A stretch of DNA of 64,000 bases, from the NCBI RefSeq assembly GCF_001189955.1, contig NZ_LFLT01000019.1:36218-100217 (forward strand), in the 5' to 3' direction. Within the stretch, counting starts at the first letter, position 1. Each line of letters starts with the position of its first letter. The DNA is from Herbaspirillum chlorophenolicum. Its GTDB lineage: Bacteria > Pseudomonadota > Gammaproteobacteria > Burkholderiales > Burkholderiaceae_D. Of this stretch, positions 1-8,485 are shown piece by piece. The notes beneath the pieces were generated by a model. The model saw only the letters and a list, made by a program, of their open reading frames with translations. It searched no databases and was not told the DNA's origin. The position numbers were made by a program, and so were the translations under genes.

Positions 1-426
1 CCCAAGACGCTGGAAGAAGTGCAGACGCGCGAAAAGGACGTGACCTTCGCCTCTCGCTCGCAACGCCATATCGATGCCTATCTCAAGCAATACCAGTTGC
101 GCCGCGCCGCGCACGACCTTTACAAGCGCCTGCCGGCCGGCATGCTCAGCGCCGCCGACCGCAAGATGATGGCCGAGCTGGGCGCCGACACCACCATCCA
201 TATCGTGCGCCTGCCCTATGCCGGGCGCGACTGGAACATGGCTTCCAAGGATGTCAATTTCGCGCATGGCTCGCTGCTCTGGCGCTGGGAACAGGGCTAC
301 CAGGATGGCCTGCGCGGTATCGAGGTCAGCGCCGGTTGCCCGTTCGGGTCTTCAGAGGCAGGTATTGTGGTGCATGAGCTTCCCACCGGGGAAACCCATG
401 TAAAAGTGTCCGAACGTTCGTCTTGA
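1..426 (+). CDS. Patatin-like phospholipase, C-terminal part (partial)
   Basis: The reading frame is open from the first base of the window, so the true start lies upstream. The visible 141 residues look like the DUF3734 region found at the C-terminus of patatin-family lipases. They include a VTFASRSQRHIDAYL stretch and the run RLPYAGRDWNMASKDVNFAHGS, followed by WEQGYQDG (both read at about 200-310). Patatin lipases hydrolyse acyl esters with a Ser-Asp dyad located in the missing N-terminal part, so catalytic competence cannot be judged here. The next gene downstream is a phasin. In PHA-accumulating bacteria patatin-like proteins sometimes sit near granule genes, but a role at PHA granules is only a guess. 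Confidence 0.75.
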   Translation, partial: PKTLEEVQTREKDVTFASRSQRHIDAYLKQYQLRRAAHDLYKRLPAGMLSAADRKMMAELGADTTIHIVRLPYAGRDWNMASKDVNFAHGSLLWRWEQGYQDGLRGIEVSAGCPFGSSEAGIVVHELPTGETHVKVSERSS

Positions 427-484
427 TTAGCCGCAAAGCCGCGCCTGGATTGGGCGTCGCATATTTTCGACGATGTTACAAATT

Positions 485-505
485 ATTTTGTGCGCCGCAC
501 AAAAT
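485..505. promoter_or_regulatory. Perfect 21-bp palindrome, probable PhaR/PhbF operator 1 of the phasin gene
   Basis: The half-site ATTTTGTGCG is followed by a single C and its exact reverse complement CGCACAAAAT. The core is TGC-N3-GCA, the spacing described for the PHB regulator PhbF/PhaR. It ends just upstream of the phasin -35 box. Seen directly: the palindrome and its position. Inferred: the identity of the binding protein. Confidence 0.6.
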
Positions 506-509
506 TCAC

Positions 510-537
510 TTGACCTCCCCAAAGAAGTGCATAAAAT
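510..537 (+). promoter_or_regulatory. Sigma-70 promoter of the phasin gene
   Basis: TTGACC at 510-515 and TAAAAT at 532-537 are separated by 16 bp, giving a good vegetative promoter with a start point near 544. It is flanked by operator-like sites on both sides, which fits repression of the phasin gene when no PHA granules are present. Confidence 0.55.
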
Positions 538-543
538 AGGAAT

Positions 544-557
544 TGTTGCGGCGCACA
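544..557. promoter_or_regulatory. Probable PhaR/PhbF operator 2, overlapping the phasin transcription start
   Basis: The sequence TGTTGCGGCGCACA has the pattern TG-N-TGC-N3-GCA, which matches the Herbaspirillum PhbF consensus as I remember it (TGNTGCN3GCAA) except for the last base. Its right half repeats the GCGCACAAA-type arm of the palindrome at 485-505. A site over the start point could block initiation. Confidence 0.5.
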
Positions 558-668
558 AATCATGATTGTTGGTTGATTCTGGTCGAAAGCCGCTGTGGAA
601 GGCCGTTTGTTTATCCATACCGGCTGTTCGTTTAGTGCATCACGTTGTCACACATCAAGGAGATGAAA

Positions 669-1238
669 ATGTTTTCGTACCAAGATCAGTTTTCCGCCGC
701 CACCAAATCCAACCTGCAGGCTCAGCTGGATCTGATCAACACCCTGACCGCGAAGGCTTTCGAAGGCGTGGAAAAGATTGTTGAACTGAACCTGTCCGCC
801 GCTAAGGCTTCGCTGGAAGAGTCCGCTGCCGCCGCCAAGCAATTGGCCGCTGCCAAGGATCCTCAGGAACTGCTATCGCTGGCTGCCGCGCAAGCCCAGC
901 CGGGCGCTGAAAAGGCTGCCGCTTACGGTCGTCACCTGGCCGGCATCGTTTCGGCTACCCAAGCTGAATTCACCAAGGCTGCTGAAGCCCAGGTCGCCGA
1001 AACCAGCCGCAAGGTCGGCGCCCTGATCGACGAAATCAGCAAGAACGCGCCTCCGGGCTCGGAACAAGCGATTTCGCTGCTCAAGGCCACCCTGACCAAC
1101 GCCAACGCCGGCTACGAACAGCTGACCAAGAGCACCAAGCAAGCCGTCGAAACGCTGGAAGCCAACCTGAGCAACGCCGCCAAGCAATTCACCGCGGTTG
1201 CGGAAAAGACGGCTGCTACTACCCGCTCCAAGAAGTAA
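669..1238 (+). CDS. phaP: Phasin family protein (PHA granule-associated)
   Basis: A 189-residue protein beginning MFSYQDQFSAATKSNLQ, rich in Ala, Lys, Glu and Gln and predicted almost entirely alpha-helical. This is the pattern of the phasin_2/PhaP family of betaproteobacteria. The motif FSYQDQFSAATKSNLQAQL followed by a long AKASLEESAAAAKQLAAAKDPQELL segment is typical. Phasins coat polyhydroxyalkanoate granules and limit their size and coalescence. An upstream ATG at 663 touches the AAGGAG ribosome-binding site (657-662), so the ATG at 669, six bases further on, is the better start. The gene has its own promoter, two operator-like sites and a strong terminator, so it is monocistronic and probably under PhaR/PhbF control. 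Confidence 0.9.
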   Translation: MFSYQDQFSAATKSNLQAQLDLINTLTAKAFEGVEKIVELNLSAAKASLEESAAAAKQLAAAKDPQELLSLAAAQAQPGAEKAAAYGRHLAGIVSATQAEFTKAAEAQVAETSRKVGALIDEISKNAPPGSEQAISLLKATLTNANAGYEQLTKSTKQAVETLEANLSNAAKQFTAVAEKTAATTRSKK

Positions 1239-1282
1239 TCGGCAGGTAAGCAAGACGCAGCAGCAAGCTGCGGGCAAATGAC

Positions 1283-1315
1283 AAAGGCCGCTCCGGGAAA
1301 CCGGAGCGGCCTTTT
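1283..1315. terminator. Bidirectional intrinsic terminator between phasin and the COG2509 flavoprotein
   Basis: AAAGGCCGCTCCGG, loop GAAA, then CCGGAGCGGCCTTTT. The 14-bp stem has a T-run on either strand and can serve the convergent genes on both sides. Confidence 0.85.
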
Positions 1316-1336
1316 GTCTTCTTATGTACCGAATGC

Positions 1337-2944
1337 TTACTGCCGGCCGATGATGTCCAGCGCCAGCGCCTCGGCCACGCGGATGCCGTCGATGGCGGCC
1401 GACATGATGCCGCCGGCATAACCGGCGCCTTCGCCGGCCGGATACAAGCCCCTGGTATTCAGGCTTTGCAGCGTATGGTCGTCGCGCTTGATGCGGATCG
1501 GCGAGGAAGTGCGGGTCTCGACGCCGGTCAGCACTGCATCATGCATCGAATAGCCCCGGATCTGCTTGTCGAAGGCCGGCAAGGCCTCGCGGATGGCGTC
1601 GATGGCGTACTTGGGCAGCGACGGGTTGAGGTCGCCCAGCTTGACGCCCGGCTTGTAGGACGGTTCCACACTGCCCAGCGCCGTGGACGGGCGGTTGGCG
1701 ATGAAGTCGCCCACCAGTTGCGCCGGCGCGTCGTAGTTGCCGCCGCCCAGTTCATAGGCGCGGCTTTCCCATTCGCGCTGAAAGGCAATGCCGGCCAGCG
1801 GGTGGCCGGGATAGTCGGCCGGGGTGATGCCCACCACAATACCGCTGTTGGCGTTGCGCTCGTTGCGCGAGTACTGGCTCATGCCGTTGGTGACCACGCG
1901 GCCCGGCTCCGAGGTGGCCGCGACCACGGTGCCGCCCGGGCACATGCAGAAACTGTAGACCGCGCGGCCATTGGTGGCGTGGTGCACCAGCTTGTAGTCG
2001 GCCGCGCCGAGGATGGGGTGGCCGGCGCTGGGGCCGAAACGGCACTTGTCGATCAGCGACTGCGGGTGTTCGGCGCGAAAGCCGATCGAGAACGGCTTGG
2101 CCTCGATGTAGACGCCGCGCTCATACAGCATCTCGAAGGTGTCGCGCGCGCTGTGGCCGATGGCCAGCACCACATGGTCGGCGTCGATCTGTTCGCCGGA
2201 TGCGAGGGTCAGGCCGCGGATCTCGCCATCTTCGATCCGCACATCCTCCACGCGCTGCTCGAAGCGGAATTCACCGCCCAGCTGTTCGATCTTCTCGCGC
2301 ATCAGCTGGATCATCTTCACCAGGCGGAAGGTGCCGATGTGCGGCTTGCTGACGTACATGATCTCGGGCGGCGCATCGGCGGCGACGAATTCCTTGAGCA
2401 CCTTGCGGCCGTAATGCTTGGGGTCCTTGACCTGGCTGTAAAGCTTGCCGTCGGAGAAGGTGCCGGCGCCACCTTCGCCGAACTGGACGTTCGACTCCGG
2501 CTTCAATTCACGCTGGCGCCACAGGCCCCAGGTGTCCTTGGTGCGTTCGCGCACGGTCTTGCCGCGTTCCAGGATGATCGGGTTGAAGCCCATCTCGGCC
2601 AGCAGCAATGCAGCGAACAGGCCGCACGGGCCGAAGCCGATCACTACCGGACGCTGCTTCAGGCCGGCGGGCGCCCGGCCGACGAAGTGGTAGCCGGTGT
2701 CGGGCGTGGGGCCGACATTGGTTTTCTTCTTGTTGCGTTCCAGTACCTGCGCTTCGTCCTTCACTTCCACATCGATGGTGTAGGTGAGCGTGACGGCGGC
2801 CTTCTTGCGCGCGTCGTAGCTGCGGCGGAACAGCGTGAAGGAAACCAGCTCGTCGGCCTTGATGCCCAGGCGTTCCAGGATGGCGGCGTTGAGGTCTTCT
2901 TCCGTGTGCTCCAGCGGGAGGAATAATTCGTTGATGCGCAGCAT
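1337..2944 (-). CDS. FAD-dependent oxidoreductase of the COG2509 family
   Basis: A 535-residue flavoprotein. After an N-terminal domain of about 95 residues (MLRINELFLPLEHTEED onward) it has a dinucleotide-binding motif, VVIGFGPCGLFAALLLAEMG, at about residues 100-119. This is followed by the ERGKTVRERTKDTWGLW and FGEGGAGTFSDGKLYSQ segments, which mark the uncharacterised 'NAD-utilising FAD-dependent dehydrogenase' group, and a C-terminal GLYPAGEGAGYAGGIMSAA motif. The physiological substrate is not known for this family. The frame is open 68 codons further upstream, but that extension is Arg/Ser-rich and unlike the family, so the ATG at 2944 is preferred. It converges with the phasin gene. 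Confidence 0.85.
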   Translation of the reverse strand: MLRINELFLPLEHTEEDLNAAILERLGIKADELVSFTLFRRSYDARKKAAVTLTYTIDVEVKDEAQVLERNKKKTNVGPTPDTGYHFVGRAPAGLKQRPVVIGFGPCGLFAALLLAEMGFNPIILERGKTVRERTKDTWGLWRQRELKPESNVQFGEGGAGTFSDGKLYSQVKDPKHYGRKVLKEFVAADAPPEIMYVSKPHIGTFRLVKMIQLMREKIEQLGGEFRFEQRVEDVRIEDGEIRGLTLASGEQIDADHVVLAIGHSARDTFEMLYERGVYIEAKPFSIGFRAEHPQSLIDKCRFGPSAGHPILGAADYKLVHHATNGRAVYSFCMCPGGTVVAATSEPGRVVTNGMSQYSRNERNANSGIVVGITPADYPGHPLAGIAFQREWESRAYELGGGNYDAPAQLVGDFIANRPSTALGSVEPSYKPGVKLGDLNPSLPKYAIDAIREALPAFDKQIRGYSMHDAVLTGVETRTSSPIRIKRDDHTLQSLNTRGLYPAGEGAGYAGGIMSAAIDGIRVAEALALDIIGRQ

Positions 2945-3156
2945 GTGCGGGGACTTTCGGTTGGCAGAGTACGGGCGCAGCCCGGACGATCCTGCCCTCC
3001 TCCTCCTTCGCACGCTGGCGGACGGGATGGGGCGCTGGCGGACGGAAAAACCCGACGGGCTGCGCGAAAGCCGCCATTTTACTCCAGCCGGGCGGGATAC
3101 GAATACGCTGCCGGGCGGCAAAAACAAGTTGCTTCTCGCAATCATCATGGATTAAA

Positions 3157-3177
3157 TTAGTTGTACATCGCAACTAA
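3157..3177. promoter_or_regulatory. Inverted repeat, probable autoregulatory operator of the MarR-GNAT gene
   Basis: TTAGTTG, seven bases, then its exact reverse complement CAACTAA. It lies 15 bp before the start codon of a MarR-type regulator, the usual place and size for a MarR-family operator. Ligand and regulon are unknown. Confidence 0.55.
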
Positions 3178-3191
3178 CTAAAGCATCCACC

Positions 3192-4190
3192 ATGGACTTT
3201 GTCGGACTGAATATCCCCCCGCGCGAACAAACCATCCGCCAGCTGCGCGAGCTCTCGCGCAAGCTGGTGCGCGAACTGGGTTTCATGCGCAACACCCTGG
3301 CCGGCAGCGAGCTGGCGCCGTCGGCCGTGCACGCCATCATCGAGATCGGATTGGCGCCCGGCATCCAGGCACGCGACCTGGGCGAGATCTTGTCGCTGGA
3401 CAAGTCCAACACCAGCCGCCAGGCAGCCCGGCTGGAAGCGCTGGGCCTGTTGCGGCGCGAAGCGGTGGATGGCGACGGCCGCGCCTACGGCCTGTTCCTG
3501 ACCGAACAGGGCCAGGCCCTGCGCAAGAAGATCGACAAGTTCGCCACCGACCAGGTCTCGGCCGCCCTCACCCGCCTGGCGCCGGAAGACCAGCAAGGGC
3601 TGGTGCGCGCGCTGGCGCTGTATTCGCAAGCGCTGGCGCAGGACAATCCCAACCTGGCCCCGTCCCGTTCGGCGGCAGCCGGCGGCGATGCCATCCGCCA
3701 AGCTTATGTCCCCGGCTGCATCGGCGACATCGCCAGCCTGCATGCGCGCTATTACGCACAGGCGGCCGGCTTCGGCGTGTTCTTCGAACACAAGGTCGGC
3801 AGCGAGCTGGGCGCTTTCGCACAGGCGCTGCCGGCGCCGGGCAAGGACCTCTGGCTGCATGTGGAAAACGGCCGCACGCTGGCCTCGATCGCGATCGACG
3901 GCGATCCGGCCTCTGGCGTGGCGCACCTGCGCTGGTTCATCGTCGACGACAGCCTGCGCGGCAGCGGCATCGGCAGCGCGCTGCTGGAACGGGCGCTGGC
4001 CTTTGCCGATGCGCACGCCTTTGAAACTTACCTGTGGACCTTCCAGGGACTGCATGCGGCGCGCCATCTGTATGAAGCGGCGGGATTCACGCTGGCCGAA
4101 GAATCGCCCGGGGAACAATGGGGCAGCCGCGTGGTGGAGCAGCGCTTTGTCCGGCCGGTGCGCAAGGGCGGCATCAAGGCGCGCAATTGA
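3192..4190 (+). CDS. MarR-type regulator fused to a GNAT acetyltransferase
   Basis: A 332-residue two-domain protein. Residues 1 to about 150 form a MarR-like winged helix: PSAVHAIIEIG, ARDLGEILSLDKSNTSRQAARLEALGLL as the HTH, then DGDGRAYGLFLTEQGQAL as the wing. Residues about 165-325 are a GNAT fold with the acetyl-CoA loop LRGSGIGSALLERAL and the terminal YEAAGF strand. Such fusions are known in proteobacteria, but the acetyl acceptor is unknown. A 21-bp inverted repeat sits directly before the start, suggesting autoregulation. The gene is divergent from the COG2509 flavoprotein and shares about 250 bp of upstream DNA with it, so that gene is a possible target. Confidence 0.85.
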   Translation: MDFVGLNIPPREQTIRQLRELSRKLVRELGFMRNTLAGSELAPSAVHAIIEIGLAPGIQARDLGEILSLDKSNTSRQAARLEALGLLRREAVDGDGRAYGLFLTEQGQALRKKIDKFATDQVSAALTRLAPEDQQGLVRALALYSQALAQDNPNLAPSRSAAAGGDAIRQAYVPGCIGDIASLHARYYAQAAGFGVFFEHKVGSELGAFAQALPAPGKDLWLHVENGRTLASIAIDGDPASGVAHLRWFIVDDSLRGSGIGSALLERALAFADAHAFETYLWTFQGLHAARHLYEAAGFTLAEESPGEQWGSRVVEQRFVRPVRKGGIKARN

Positions 4191-4210
4191 ATCGGCAAGC
4201 CGCAATAGCA

Positions 4211-4238
4211 AAGCCCGGCAAATTGCCGGGCTTTTTTC
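4211..4238. terminator. Intrinsic terminator after the MarR-GNAT gene
   Basis: GCCCGGCAA, A, TTGCCGGGC followed by six T residues. It lies in the short gap between two convergent genes. Confidence 0.85.
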
Positions 4239-4255
4239 CGCAACATCCAACCGCG

Positions 4256-5470
4256 TCAGAAGTCGGTGACGTGCTCATCCAGATAACCCAGCCGCACCGC
4301 CCGCCGCGCACAGCCCTCCCAGCCTGCAACAACCACCAGCACGGCGGTCGTCAGGCCGCTCACCATCAGCAGGTCGGTGAAGAAAGCCAGTGGCGCCAGC
4401 ACGGCCAGCATCACCAGGCCGGCGATGTGCGATAGCGGGAAGCGGCGGTACACCACCTGCTTGTAGATGCCGTTGCCCAATACATAGATGCCCGGCCCCA
4501 GGATCAGCAACACGGCGTGCAGCACGTCGATGCGCTGGTCGGGATGGGCGATCACCAGTTCGTTGCCCACCGCCGACAAGATCACGCCGGCCACGATGGC
4601 TACGTGCACGTAATGGAAATAGGCGCCGATGCGCCCGGGATCGTCGGAGCGCACGATGGCTTCGCTGCCGTCCTTGCTGCTGGTGTCGAAATACATCCAC
4701 CACATCGCCACCGCCCCCAGGAAGGTGACGATGAAGGCGACCAGCACCGGGGTTTCCCATTCGTGGGCGTGGGCCAATGTCGCGCCGGTCATCAGCAGGG
4801 TTTCGCCCAAGGCGACGATGACGAACAGCTGGCAGCGTTCGGCCAGGTGACCGCCCTCGATGGTCCAGTCGTCGGTGCGCGAACGGCCCATGCCGGGCAG
4901 GTAGAAGCCGATCATGGGCGAGATGTACTCGCAGGCCACGGCAGCAATCCACAAACCCAGCCGGTATTGCGGCAGCAAGCCGCCGGCGATCCACAGCACC
5001 GCCGAGATCGACAGCCAGCCGAGCATGCGCCGGAAGTTGGCGGCCAGTTCGTGGTCGCGGCCGAGGCTGGCCAGCACATACAAGGTGCGGCCGACCTGGA
5101 TCGCGGCGTAAGCGATGGCGAACACCAGAGCGCGCTCGCCGAATGCTTCCGGCAGCGCCGCCGCCATCAGCAGGCCGACCAGCATGATGGCGAACAGCAA
5201 GGTGCGGATCGGCAGGGCTTCCGGGTCGAACCAGTTGGTCACCCAGGCGGTGTATTGCCACGCCAGCCAAACCGCGAACCACAACACCAGGGTCTGGATG
5301 GCACCTTCGAGCGTGAGCTTTTCCAGCAGGCTGTGCGAAAGCTGGGTGACGGCGAAGACGTAGATCAGGTCGAAGAACAGTTCGACGAAGGAGACCCGGG
5401 CCTCGTGGCCGTCGCGCACGCGCAGCAGGGATGGCTGATGGGATTTGTGATGGCGGATCTGTTGGTTCAT
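4256..5470 (-). CDS. Low-temperature-requirement A (LtrA) family membrane protein
   Basis: A 404-residue polytopic inner-membrane protein. The family hallmark is near the N-terminus: RVSFVELFFDLIYVFAVTQLSH. This is followed by about ten hydrophobic segments and the conserved HLAERCQLFVIVALGETLL stretch (read around 4790-4860). The name comes from a Listeria gene needed for growth at low temperature; the biochemical function is unknown. I chose the ATG at 5470 (MNQQIRHH) over one at 5503, because the extra residues MAPAADLRNCA are not membrane-like and the later start is followed by the conserved charged segment. The gene stands alone, with a terminator downstream. Confidence 0.8.
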   Translation of the reverse strand: MNQQIRHHKSHQPSLLRVRDGHEARVSFVELFFDLIYVFAVTQLSHSLLEKLTLEGAIQTLVLWFAVWLAWQYTAWVTNWFDPEALPIRTLLFAIMLVGLLMAAALPEAFGERALVFAIAYAAIQVGRTLYVLASLGRDHELAANFRRMLGWLSISAVLWIAGGLLPQYRLGLWIAAVACEYISPMIGFYLPGMGRSRTDDWTIEGGHLAERCQLFVIVALGETLLMTGATLAHAHEWETPVLVAFIVTFLGAVAMWWMYFDTSSKDGSEAIVRSDDPGRIGAYFHYVHVAIVAGVILSAVGNELVIAHPDQRIDVLHAVLLILGPGIYVLGNGIYKQVVYRRFPLSHIAGLVMLAVLAPLAFFTDLLMVSGLTTAVLVVVAGWEGCARRAVRLGYLDEHVTDF

Positions 5471-5879
5471 GGCGCAATTCCGGAGGTCGGCAGCCGGCGC
5501 CAAGTAACAGTACGCCGGAGCTTGTTACAAGAACGCATCCCACGTCTGCGTGAAATGCGCCTGAGGTTTTCTTGTTCTTTACATCCTGACGACAATCCTC
5601 GCACGCGCGCCCCCTCGCCAACAATATCGGCAGCCCGGCTTTGTCGAAATTTCCTCTTGGGATGCGGCAAATTGGCAACGCATCAGCGCCTCGCGATGGC
5701 GGGAAAAAGCGACACAAATGGAAACACAAATTTACAGCGTCAAACGCGGCGTCCCTCTACATTGAACTCACGGCCATGCGCGATGCCGCACACGGCAAAT
5801 GCCACCCGGCATCGCGCCCCCGGACCGAGACCATTGATCCATGTGCCATCCATGCACACCAGATAAGCAGGAGCCCATC
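5471..5879. other. Intergenic stretch between divergent LtrA and YXWGXW genes
   Basis: About 400 bp without a convincing gene. It must hold the promoters of both flanking genes. I see no clear -35/-10 pair, repeat or RNA-like hairpin. An AGGAG ribosome-binding site for the rightward gene is at 5869-5873. Confidence 0.5.
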
Positions 5880-6221
5880 ATGAAAACCACAACAACACGC
5901 CTCGCCTTCGCTTTGCTGACCACGCTGACGGCCATCGGCGCGGTCGTCGCTACCGCCCCTGCAGCCCAGGCCCAAGTGGCCGGTTCGGTCAATGTACGCA
6001 TCGGCACGCCGCCGCCCCCGCCACGCTATGAAGCCGCACCGCGGCCGCGCCCTGGCTATGCCTGGGCGCCCGGCTACTGGGCCTGGAACGGCCACCGCCA
6101 TGTCTGGATGGGCGGCCACTGGGAACATGCGCGCCGCGGCTATGCCCGCTATGAACCTGCGCACTGGCAGCAAGGCCGGCATGGCGGCTGGTACTTCGTG
6201 CCGGGCCGTTGGATGCGCTGA
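5880..6221 (+). CDS. YXWGXW repeat-containing secreted protein
   Basis: A 113-residue protein with a clear signal peptide: MKTTTTRLAFALLTTLTAIG and onward to ATAPAAQAQ, cleaved near residue 35. The mature part has a proline-rich segment (GTPPPPPRYEAAPRPRP) and then two or three aromatic repeats: GYAWAPGYWAWNGHRHVWMGGHWE, then HWQQGRHGGWYFVPGRW. This matches the YXWGXW repeat family, small periplasmic or surface proteins of unknown function that are common in Burkholderiales. AGGAG at 5869-5873 sets the ATG at 5880 and argues against an in-frame start 39 bases earlier. No terminator is obvious before mnmC, which converges on it. Confidence 0.8.
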   Translation: MKTTTTRLAFALLTTLTAIGAVVATAPAAQAQVAGSVNVRIGTPPPPPRYEAAPRPRPGYAWAPGYWAWNGHRHVWMGGHWEHARRGYARYEPAHWQQGRHGGWYFVPGRWMR

Positions 6222-6299
6222 GCATCCCCCGTCATCAGGCGCACGCAACCGCCGCTCCGGTTCAGGCCGCAGCGGCGGTTGGCATTTGAGGAGACGGAA

Positions 6300-8261
6300 T
6301 CAATCGTCGGCCGCCGCCGTCTCGACGTCGGCTTTCCCTACGAAGCGGGCGGGATCGAGCGCGGCCAGCAAGTCGCGCGGCAGCGGCAGGGGCTCGCGCT
6401 CCAGTATCGCCGCCAGGAGTTCCGCCATGACCGGCGCCCAGATCAGCCCGCGCGAAGCGTAGCCCAGCAATCCATAGAGTCCGGTGTGGCGCGGCACGGC
6501 GTCCAGCCGCGTGGGCGCGAGTGCGGCGGCGGCATCCATGTCGGGCAAGGCGCCCACCAGCGGCAGGCGGTCGGGGGCGATGCAGCGAAAGCCGACGCGG
6601 CCTTGCAGTTCGGCCGTTTCCGCATCCGGCATGGCATAGCGCTCGCCGATCCCGGGCAGCATATTGCGCAGGCGCCGCAGGTTTTCGGCATGGCTGCTGA
6701 TGCGCAGGCCGGCGCCATCGTCGCGGTCGTAGCTGGCGCCCATGCACACCTGGCCGGCATAGGGACGGGTCAGATAGCCGTCGCCGCATAAGGCCACCGG
6801 CACCTCGGGGAATCCTTGTGCCGGCAGATGCGTGACCTGGCCGCGCACCGTGTTCAGCGGCAGCGATGCGCTCTGCGCAAGCACGCGTGCCTGGGCGCCG
6901 GCGGCGAGGATCACCACCGGTGCTTGCGCGATGATTTGTCCCGCCTGGTCCAGCGCCTGCCAATGCTCGCCGTCGCGGCGCAAGGCTGCTACCTGCCGGC
7001 CAAAATGCGTGGCAAGCGCCCCACCCTGCTGCGCTACGGCCAACAGGCGGCGGCATACCGACGGCGGATTCAGCCAGCCGGCCTGCGGGAAGAAATAGCC
7101 GCCGCCCATGACCGGCATACCCAACAAGGCACGCGCCTGCTCGGCATCCATCCAGCGCGCATAGTCGGGCGGGTAGTTCCAGTCGCGCGCCCCCTGTTCG
7201 AAGGACTGCGCTTGCCTGGCGTCGCGGCCGAACTGAAGAATGCCGCAACGCTCGCCGGCAATGGCCGCATCCGCCGCCGTGCCGACACCGCCCAGCCGTT
7301 CCCAATGACGCGCAGCGAACAGGAAAGCGGCGCGTGTGAGCCGGGCCAGCGGGCTATCGTCGCGCGCCAGCGCCGGCATGAATAGTCCGCCGTGGTTGCC
7401 GGAAGCCTGGGTAGCGGGTCCGTCGCCGGCCTCCACCAGATCGATGCGCCAACCGCGCGCGGCCAGCCGCTCACCGATGGCGCAGCCGGCCAATCCGGCG
7501 CCGATCACCAGTGCGTGGCGCGCATGTGAGCTCTGGCGCCGCAGCGGGGTATCGGCCGCGGCCACATGCGAAGGCGGCCGTGTCCATGCCGGCGCATAGT
7601 ACAAGGCAAGCGCACCCGGTAGTGCTTCGCCGCTGAAGCCGACCTGGCGCATCGCGCCAGCCGTGGCGGCGCCGTCGAACACCAGCGCGCGCGCGCCGGT
7701 CCAGGCCAGACGTGCGAGGCGCTTGCAGGCATGCGGGTTCCAATCCGATGCGGCAACGTCGAAATCCTGCTGCCGCCCGTGCAGGTAGAACAGGTCGCAC
7801 GGCGCTTCCAGGCGCGCCAATTCTTCGTCGAGCGGGCCGAACACCAAAGTCAGCGTCACACGGCCCTCATCCAGCAGCAGCCGGTGCGTGCCCGACAATA
7901 GCAGCGGCCACGCCGCACGCAATTGCGCGGCATAAGGCGCCAGCCCTTGCCAGTTGGCATGCAGCGTCAGCAACTGCTCCACGGTGCAGGGATGCGGCTG
8001 GATCGCCACATAATGCAAGCGCTGCGCCCCGCCCTGCTCGCGCATCTGCTCGAAACGCCGCCAGCTGGTGAGGAAGGCCAGCCCGGCGCCGAAATGCAGA
8101 TCCAGAATGGCAGGGGTATGCTGCTCTTTCAGGCAGGCGTCCAGCCCGGCTTGCGGCGTTGCCAGCAGTTGCGCCATCTGGCCGGCGTCGCCGCTATGCG
8201 GGTCGGCGCGCCAGGCGGCAAGCAGGTTGGCAGAGGCTGGGATGACAGGACGGGCGGGCAT
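6300..8261 (-). CDS. mnmC: MnmC: FAD-dependent cmnm5(s2)U34 oxidoreductase with a degenerate methyltransferase half
   Basis: A 653-residue protein with the size and order of the bifunctional tRNA-modifying enzyme MnmC. The C-terminal oxidoreductase is well preserved: LVIGAGLAGCAIGERLAARG at about residues 251-270, the ATQASGNHGGLFMPAL motif, and GFRCIAPDRLPLVGALPD with LYGLLGYASRGLIWAPVMAELLAA at the end. It converts cmnm5(s2)U34 to nm5(s2)U34 in the wobble position of certain tRNAs. The N-terminal half (about 1-230) corresponds to the methyltransferase that makes mnm5(s2)U, but it has lost signatures. The SAM loop reads DLHFGAGLAFL instead of a GFGTGLNFL type, and the catalytic DGFAPAKNP-like segment has become YLHGRQQDFDVAA. 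The methylation step may therefore be missing. Confidence 0.85.
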   Translation of the reverse strand: MPARPVIPASANLLAAWRADPHSGDAGQMAQLLATPQAGLDACLKEQHTPAILDLHFGAGLAFLTSWRRFEQMREQGGAQRLHYVAIQPHPCTVEQLLTLHANWQGLAPYAAQLRAAWPLLLSGTHRLLLDEGRVTLTLVFGPLDEELARLEAPCDLFYLHGRQQDFDVAASDWNPHACKRLARLAWTGARALVFDGAATAGAMRQVGFSGEALPGALALYYAPAWTRPPSHVAAADTPLRRQSSHARHALVIGAGLAGCAIGERLAARGWRIDLVEAGDGPATQASGNHGGLFMPALARDDSPLARLTRAAFLFAARHWERLGGVGTAADAAIAGERCGILQFGRDARQAQSFEQGARDWNYPPDYARWMDAEQARALLGMPVMGGGYFFPQAGWLNPPSVCRRLLAVAQQGGALATHFGRQVAALRRDGEHWQALDQAGQIIAQAPVVILAAGAQARVLAQSASLPLNTVRGQVTHLPAQGFPEVPVALCGDGYLTRPYAGQVCMGASYDRDDGAGLRISSHAENLRRLRNMLPGIGERYAMPDAETAELQGRVGFRCIAPDRLPLVGALPDMDAAAALAPTRLDAVPRHTGLYGLLGYASRGLIWAPVMAELLAAILEREPLPLPRDLLAALDPARFVGKADVETAAADD

Positions 8262-8485
8262 CGGTGTTCCGGTTTTAGAACGGGTTCTTAGGCAAGTTGG
8301 AGGAAGGCCGCCATTCTACGCCCTCGCCCGGCGCCGGATGATGCGGCTTGACAAAGCTGCGGCGCAGCAATAATCTGCATACAGAACACGAAACAGCACT
8401 TCGGGGGGCCGTTTCAGGATGTGTTTTCGGTCTCTCCGGCCTGATTTCCAATTTGGTTTTTTTTATCTTTTTTAGCGGCAGTTCC

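Noticed and set aside
427..618. A 63-residue leftward open frame upstream of the phasin gene
   Set aside because: It covers the phasin promoter and operators and has no coding character.
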